In this document: positions 59,864-64,000 of the stretch, piece by piece | Layout: each line of letters opens with the position of its first letter | How positions within the stretch are numbered: position 1 is the stretch's first letter | Assembly: GCA_046046915.1 (NCBI GenBank) | Contig: JBJOIT010000008.1 | Coordinates: 10,849-74,848, forward strand | Direction: 5' to 3' | Length of the DNA stretch: 64,000 nucleotides | DNA from: JBEEJZ01 sp046046915 | GTDB lineage: Bacteria; Pseudomonadota; Gammaproteobacteria; Burkholderiales; Burkholderiaceae_C | Notes under the pieces: model-generated | What the model was told of the DNA's origin: nothing | The model's input: only the letters and a program-made list of their open reading frames with translations | Databases searched by the model: none | Position numbers and translations under genes: made by a program

Positions 59864-60742
59864 TCAGATGCCCGTGCTTGCGGTGTAGGAGGTATTGCCT
59901 TGCAGATAGTCCAGTTCTAGCGCGCTGAATCCAGCTTTGCGTCGGGCGGGTAAGTTAAAGGGCGGCTTGAGTCTGGGGGCTCGATAGCGGTCTGTCAGTA
60001 CGGCGTAATGGGCGACGGGGTCCAGTCCTTCTTGCTGGCATAAATACTGATACCAGTGATTGCCTATGGCCACATGCCCCACTTCCTCTCGCAGGATGAT
60101 GTCCAGTATGGACACGGCTTGCAGGGCATCTGGTGTGCCGACCTGACGGAGCTTTGCTTGTATCAGCGGCGTGGCGTCCAGTCCGCGTGCTTCCATGGTT
60201 CGGGGCACCAATGCCATGCGGGCCACGATGTCGCCACGGGTGTCCCAGCACATGGCCCAAAGGTTGTCGTGGGCATCAAAGTCGCCGTAATCCCAACGGG
60301 GTCCGCCGTTAGAGCTTGACTCGAGGCTGCAAAGGTGTTGCCGCAGGAGGGCAAAGTGCTGTGCCTCCTCGCGGGCGACCCGCGCCCAGTCTGCGTAGAA
60401 CGTTTCGGGCATGCCATCAAAACGCCAGACCGCATCGAGAGCCAGATTGATGGCGTTGAACTCGATGTGGGCAATGGCGTGGATGAGAGCTGCGCGTCCA
60501 TCCAGCGTGGCGGGCGATCGTCTGGGAACTTTGGCCGGATGATTGAGTGTTGGCCTGGCGGGGCGGCCAGGCAGGCTGGTATTCAAGGCCAAGGATTCGA
60601 CCGGCGCCACATGGGTGGGATCGACGTAATCTGGAAGATTGAGCGCCATGGCAACCTTGGCGTGGATGTCTGTGCAGATCAGTGCCTTTAGTGCTTCTGA
60701 CCGAAGTTCGCGGTCTGTCTCCGTGAGGTTCATGTCATCCAT
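59864..60742 (-). CDS. DUF455 ferritin-like protein
   Basis: 292 aa. The helix pairs with HIEFNAINLALDAVWRF, EEAQHFALLRQHL and the late REEVGHVAIGNHWYQYL carry Glu/His residues arranged as in diiron ferritin-like four-helix bundles. No reaction is established for DUF455. The start at 60742 (or 60733) is chosen because the frame further upstream overlaps the divergent carbonic anhydrase promoter. Confidence 0.88.
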   Translation of the reverse strand: MDDMNLTETDRELRSEALKALICTDIHAKVAMALNLPDYVDPTHVAPVESLALNTSLPGRPARPTLNHPAKVPRRSPATLDGRAALIHAIAHIEFNAINLALDAVWRFDGMPETFYADWARVAREEAQHFALLRQHLCSLESSSNGGPRWDYGDFDAHDNLWAMCWDTRGDIVARMALVPRTMEARGLDATPLIQAKLRQVGTPDALQAVSILDIILREEVGHVAIGNHWYQYLCQQEGLDPVAHYAVLTDRYRAPRLKPPFNLPARRKAGFSALELDYLQGNTSYTASTGI

Positions 60743-60794
60743 TGTCGGGTATGCCCCGCTTTTACAATGCACAGCCCAAACCCAAGGACACACC

Positions 60795-61319
60795 ATGGCT
60801 CACTACTCCCTTGATAGAGATAGCCCCAACATTTCCCCCTCCGCCTGGATTGCCGACAGCGCGCAAGTGATGGGCGACGTGACCTTAGGGGCCGACGCCA
60901 GTGTCTGGTTTGGGGCGGTGATCCGTGGGGACAGCGACCGCATCGTGGTGGGCGAAGGGACCAATATCCAGGATGGCAGCATCCTGCATGCGGATACTGG
61001 CAAACCACTGACCATTGGTAAGCATGTCACGGTGGGTCACATGGTGATGTTGCATGGCTGCACAGTCGGCGATGACTCGCTGATTGGCATTGGTGCGGTG
61101 GTGCTCAACGCTGCAAAGATCGGCAAGAACTGTCTGGTGGGGGCTGGCTCGCTGGTGACCGAGGGCAAGGAATTCCCTGACGGATCGATGATCATGGGCA
61201 CACCGGCCAAAGTGGTGCGCCAGTTGACACCTGAACAGATCGAGGTCCTGCACGCCAGTGCGCTGCATTACATCGACAACGCCCGACGCTTCAAGGCTGG
61301 TCTGAAGAAGCTGGGCTGA
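60795..61319 (+). CDS. Gamma-class carbonic anhydrase-like (YrdA/CaiE) hexapeptide protein
   Basis: 174 aa of left-handed beta-helix built from hexapeptide repeats (IVVGEGTNIQDGSILHADTG, HVTVGHMVMLHGCTVGDDSLIGIGAVVLNAAKIGKNCLVGAGSLVTEG). His residues in HADTG, GHMVMLHGC give the zinc site of gamma carbonic anhydrases. Many YrdA proteins show weak or no hydratase activity. Divergent from DUF455. Confidence 0.9.
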   Translation: MAHYSLDRDSPNISPSAWIADSAQVMGDVTLGADASVWFGAVIRGDSDRIVVGEGTNIQDGSILHADTGKPLTIGKHVTVGHMVMLHGCTVGDDSLIGIGAVVLNAAKIGKNCLVGAGSLVTEGKEFPDGSMIMGTPAKVVRQLTPEQIEVLHASALHYIDNARRFKAGLKKLG

Positions 61320-61348
61320 TTTGTCGCCAAATTTGATTGAAAGACTGC

Positions 61349-62329
61349 ATGTCTGAATTGCATAAGTTTTTGTTCGAGGGTTTGCCGGTACGTGGCATGG
61401 TGGTGCGCCTGACGGACGCCTGGACGGAGATCCTCCAGCGTCGCGCTGACAGCAAAGCCGGTACGTATCCGCCCGCAGTGCGCAAGATGTTGGGGGAGAT
61501 GAGTGCTGCTGCCGTGCTGATGCAGTCCAACATCAAGTTTGACGGTGCTCTGGTGCTGCAAATTTTCGGGGATGGGCCCGTCAAGGTAGCCGTGGCGGAG
61601 GTTCAGTCCGACCTGAGCCTGCGAGCAACAGCGACGGTCGGTGGTGATCTCGCAGACGATGCCACTTTGAGTCAATTGGTCAATGAACATAACGCCGGGC
61701 GCTGTGCGATCACGCTGGATCCCAAGGCGCGCCTGCCAGGCCAGCAGCCCTACCAAGGCGTGGTACCGCTCTGGGACGACCAGCGCCGCAAAATCGACAG
61801 CATGGCGGAGGTGCTAGAGCATTACATGCTGCAAAGCGAACAGCTTGACACTCGGCTGGTGTTGGCGGCCAATGAGCATGTGGCAGCCGGCTTGCTGATT
61901 CAACGTTTGCCGGTCACAGGTGCCGGTAATCTGGCCGGGTCTGCTCAAGCCAATGAGGATGAAATTGGCCTGAACGAGCATTTCAATCGCATTGCCATTT
62001 TGGCCAGCAGCCTGAAAGATGAAGAGTTACTGACGCTGGATGTCGAGACGATCTTGAGGCGGCTTTTTTGGGAAGAGCAAGTGCTCCGGTTTGAGCCCAT
62101 GATGGGTGAGCATGGCCCCCGGTTCGCCTGCAGTTGCAGTCGCGAGCGGGTGAGCAGCATGATCCGTGGCTTGGGCGCCGCTGAGGTCGATAGCATTCTG
62201 GCCGAACAAGGACAGATTGAGGTTGACTGTGATTACTGCGGGATGAACTACCGCTTCGATCCTGTGGACGCGGCCCAGATTTTTACCGATGCGGGGCGTC
62301 AATTGCCGGGGAGTTCTAGCTCGCACTGA
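61349..62329 (+). CDS. hslO: Redox-activated chaperone Hsp33
   Basis: 326 aa. The N-terminal substrate-binding part contains GMVVRLTDAW, ADSKAGTYPPAVRKMLGEMSAAAVLMQSNIKFDGALVLQI. The C-terminal redox switch has CSC in FACSCSRERV and CDYC in VDCDYCGMNYRF, the zinc cluster that opens on oxidation. Start at ATG 61349 gives the normal MSELHKFLFEG opening, 29 bases after the carbonic anhydrase gene. Confidence 0.95.
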   Translation: MSELHKFLFEGLPVRGMVVRLTDAWTEILQRRADSKAGTYPPAVRKMLGEMSAAAVLMQSNIKFDGALVLQIFGDGPVKVAVAEVQSDLSLRATATVGGDLADDATLSQLVNEHNAGRCAITLDPKARLPGQQPYQGVVPLWDDQRRKIDSMAEVLEHYMLQSEQLDTRLVLAANEHVAAGLLIQRLPVTGAGNLAGSAQANEDEIGLNEHFNRIAILASSLKDEELLTLDVETILRRLFWEEQVLRFEPMMGEHGPRFACSCSRERVSSMIRGLGAAEVDSILAEQGQIEVDCDYCGMNYRFDPVDAAQIFTDAGRQLPGSSSSH

Positions 62330-62346
62330 GCTGGCTGAGCTCGAAG

Positions 62347-62997
62347 TTAAAGCCTGTTCTCAACCAAGCGTGTGAACAGGCGGTGTTCGCAACTGGCATC
62401 GCTGCAGTTGTCGCAGCTCCAGGATTGCCTCTCGGGCGCGGGAGGCAGGCAGCCCAGGCGCTGCAGCAGTAGTTTGAGCGCATTGTGAGTACGCTGCGGC
62501 CCCATACCGTAAATCACCTGAAACGCAATGCTGCCGTGCAGCAGCGATTCCCTCAAACGGCGGTCGATGGGCACTTGTGAATCCTTCCCGTCGCGTTGGA
62601 CTCCGTCGGCTACCCAAGGCAGATCCAGACCCGTGACGAGCGTGATATCGAAGTCTTTTTGCTGTGCCAGCCCAAAGTTAAGCAGGGACCGGTCTGCAAA
62701 AAGCACCTCGCTGTAAATTGCCGTCATCAACGGCGAGGTGTCGCTCAGAACGACAACCGAGACATTCCCTGTGGGCAGGTGTAACTCAGCCTGTAAGCGA
62801 CGCGCTTGCTCATGGGCTATGGCTGCTTGTTCATGGGCTTTTGGGGTTCGCCCCTCACGGGCGCACCACTCGCGCAGAAACTCATCAACCACCCGTACCT
62901 CATAGCCAATGCGGGTGAGTTCAATAGACAAGCTTTGGATAAGGCTGGACTTACCGGTGCTTTCGGCGCCCAGGATGGCCACACACAACAAGCTCAC
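62347..62997 (-). CDS. NadR/Ttd14-like AAA-type P-loop kinase
   Basis: 216 aa with a clean Walker A GAESTGKSS (10-18), DEFLREWCAREG, LSDTSPLMTAIYSEVLF and DITLVTGLDLPWVADGVQRDG, the pattern of the NadR ribosylnicotinamide-kinase branch. A Cys-rich C-terminus (WSCDNCSDASCEHRLF) could bind a metal. It reads away from ftsB. A role in NAD salvage is possible but not shown. Confidence 0.85.
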   Translation of the reverse strand: MSLLCVAILGAESTGKSSLIQSLSIELTRIGYEVRVVDEFLREWCAREGRTPKAHEQAAIAHEQARRLQAELHLPTGNVSVVVLSDTSPLMTAIYSEVLFADRSLLNFGLAQQKDFDITLVTGLDLPWVADGVQRDGKDSQVPIDRRLRESLLHGSIAFQVIYGMGPQRTHNALKLLLQRLGCLPPAPERQSWSCDNCSDASCEHRLFTRLVENRL

Positions 62998-63024
62998 GTG
63001 TGCTCACAGGTCAAATTGCCTGCG

Positions 63025-63300
63025 TCAATGTGTGATCTGGACAAAGATCTCGTTGGGCTTGACCATGCCCAGCTCAGAACGGGCTTTTTCTTCCACCATG
63101 GTCAAGCCCTCTTTCAAATCGCGAACTTCTGCCGCCAGTCGATCGTTGGCTCTTTGGGCCTTTGTGTTGAGCTGGGTCTGTTCATCAAGCTGAGACTTCA
63201 GCTCTGCAACCTTGGGCACGCTACCACGGCCAAACCAGAGCTGCACGTGTAGCAACACGAGCAGCCCCAGCAGTGTGGCAGAGACCCATCCGCGCGACAT
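63025..63300 (-). CDS. ftsB: Cell division protein FtsB
   Basis: 91 aa. A short cytoplasmic start, one membrane segment (about 7-23) and a periplasmic coiled coil (VAELKSQLDEQTQLNTKAQRANDRLAAEVRDLKEG) ending VEEKARSELGMVKPNEIF. It bridges FtsL and FtsQ in the divisome. It lies 28 bases after eno, the usual eno-ftsB pair. Confidence 0.93.
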   Translation of the reverse strand: MSRGWVSATLLGLLVLLHVQLWFGRGSVPKVAELKSQLDEQTQLNTKAQRANDRLAAEVRDLKEGLTMVEEKARSELGMVKPNEIFVQITH

Positions 63301-63328
63301 GGTTCGGCAGGAGGCGGACTAGCAGGGC

Positions 63329-64000
63329 TTAGCGCAGGTTGTAGAACGCGGCGCGGCCAGGGTAGCTGGCGACATCACCCAGGTCTTCTTCGATGCGCAG
63401 CAGCTGGTTGTATTTGGCCATGCGGTCCGAGCGGCTGAGCGAACCGGTCTTGATCTGAGCGGCGTTGGTGCCCACAGCAATGTCGGCAATGGTGGAGTCT
63501 TCAGTTTCACCCGAGCGGTGGCTGATCACGGCGGTATAACCGGCACGCTTGGCCATTTCAATGGCTTCGAAGGTTTCTGTCAGGGTGCCGATCTGGTTGA
63601 TCTTGATCAGGATGGAGTTGGCAATACCTTTGTCGATGCCTTCTTTCAGGATCTTGGTATTGGTGACAAACAAGTCATCACCCACGATCTGCACAGACTT
63701 GCCCAAACGGTCGGTCAGCAGCTTCCAGCCATCCCAGTCGCCTTCAGCCATGCCGTCTTCAATGCTGATGATGGGGTACTTGTCCACCCAGGTTGCCAGC
63801 ATGTCGGTCCACTCTTGTGCCGACAGCACCAGTCCTTCGCCTTCGAGGTGGTACTTGCCATCCTTGTAAAACTCGGAGGCAGCGCAGTCCAGGCCCAGGG
63901 CAATTTGTTCGCCGGCGGTGTAGCCAGCCTTGTCGATGGCTTGCAAAATCATCTGGATGGCTGCTTCGTGGCTTTCGACGCTGGGGGCAAAACCGCCTTC
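63329..64000 (-). CDS. eno: Enolase, C-terminal half (runs off the right edge)
   Basis: Converts 2-phosphoglycerate to phosphoenolpyruvate. The last 223 codons are in the window, from GGFAPSVESHEAAIQMI to the C-terminal AAFYNLR. Seen are the magnesium ligand motif ISIEDGMAEGDW, QIVGDDLFVTN, the Lys in ILIKINQIGT and VISHRSGETEDSTIADIAVGTNA. About half of the gene lies beyond base 64000. Confidence 0.98.
   Translation of the reverse strand, partial: EGGFAPSVESHEAAIQMILQAIDKAGYTAGEQIALGLDCAASEFYKDGKYHLEGEGLVLSAQEWTDMLATWVDKYPIISIEDGMAEGDWDGWKLLTDRLGKSVQIVGDDLFVTNTKILKEGIDKGIANSILIKINQIGTLTETFEAIEMAKRAGYTAVISHRSGETEDSTIADIAVGTNAAQIKTGSLSRSDRMAKYNQLLRIEEDLGDVASYPGRAAFYNLR

Overview
The window looks like chromosome from a betaproteobacterium of the Burkholderiales, most likely Comamonadaceae (Rhodoferax/Limnohabitans/Polaromonas-like). 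The reasons are the ANDERFALAA tmRNA tag, the glnA-DUF4124-ntrB-ntrC, thyA-folA-xthA and eno-ftsB gene orders, a Bug-type solute receptor, many GTG/TTG starts and moderately high GC. This placement is inference from gene content; no search was run. Coding density is high and no gap longer than about 300 bases lacks a gene.

Layout. 0-4 kb: ssrA (tmRNA) with promoter and terminator, then a leftward SOS cassette umuD-umuC-DUF411-SRAP behind a perfect LexA box. 4-7.5 kb: a long-form GAPDH, a secreted cyanophycinase-like peptidase and the 16S pseudouridine synthase rsuA. 7.6-12.1 kb: a rightward run with a secreted YVTN beta-propeller, a polysaccharide deacetylase, a sterol-desaturase-family membrane oxygenase, an EI24 membrane protein and a CinA-like protein. 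12.1-17.1 kb: nitrogen control (NtrC sites, sigma-54 promoter, glnA, DUF4124, ntrB, ntrC). 17.1-29.2 kb: housekeeping genes (xthA, folA, thyA, malic enzyme, FAD-linked 2-hydroxyacid dehydrogenase, YihY, cfa, an orphan LolD-like ATPase, miaA, mutL).

29.2-43.1 kb is a carbohydrate island. It has two complete ribose/fructose-type ABC importers, two paralogous ROK repressors, a LacI-type repressor, a RbsD/FucU mutarotase, a PfkB kinase, a transaldolase-family aldolase, an SDR and a PhyH-family non-haem iron oxygenase. The two importer promoter regions share a 16-bp motif (14/16 identical) that may be a common operator.

43.9-51.9 kb is a sensory/proteolysis locus: PAS histidine kinase, LuxR-type response regulator, Fnr-family regulator lacking the Fe-S cysteines, PAS-only protein, small acidic protein, an FtsH paralogue, and a CBS protein. 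A 50-bp AGCC tetranucleotide tract lies just upstream of the PAS-only gene inside a short upstream reading frame, which makes it a candidate phase-variable switch. A near-identical inverted repeat precedes both the kinase and the small-protein/FtsH genes.

52-64 kb: cell-wall amidase, tsaE, queG, a P-loop protein with an altered Walker A, an AEC transporter, a Bug receptor, xerD, a degenerate EAL-HDOD protein, a DUF455 ferritin-like protein, gamma carbonic anhydrase, hslO, a NadR-like kinase, ftsB and the 3' part of eno, which runs off the right edge.
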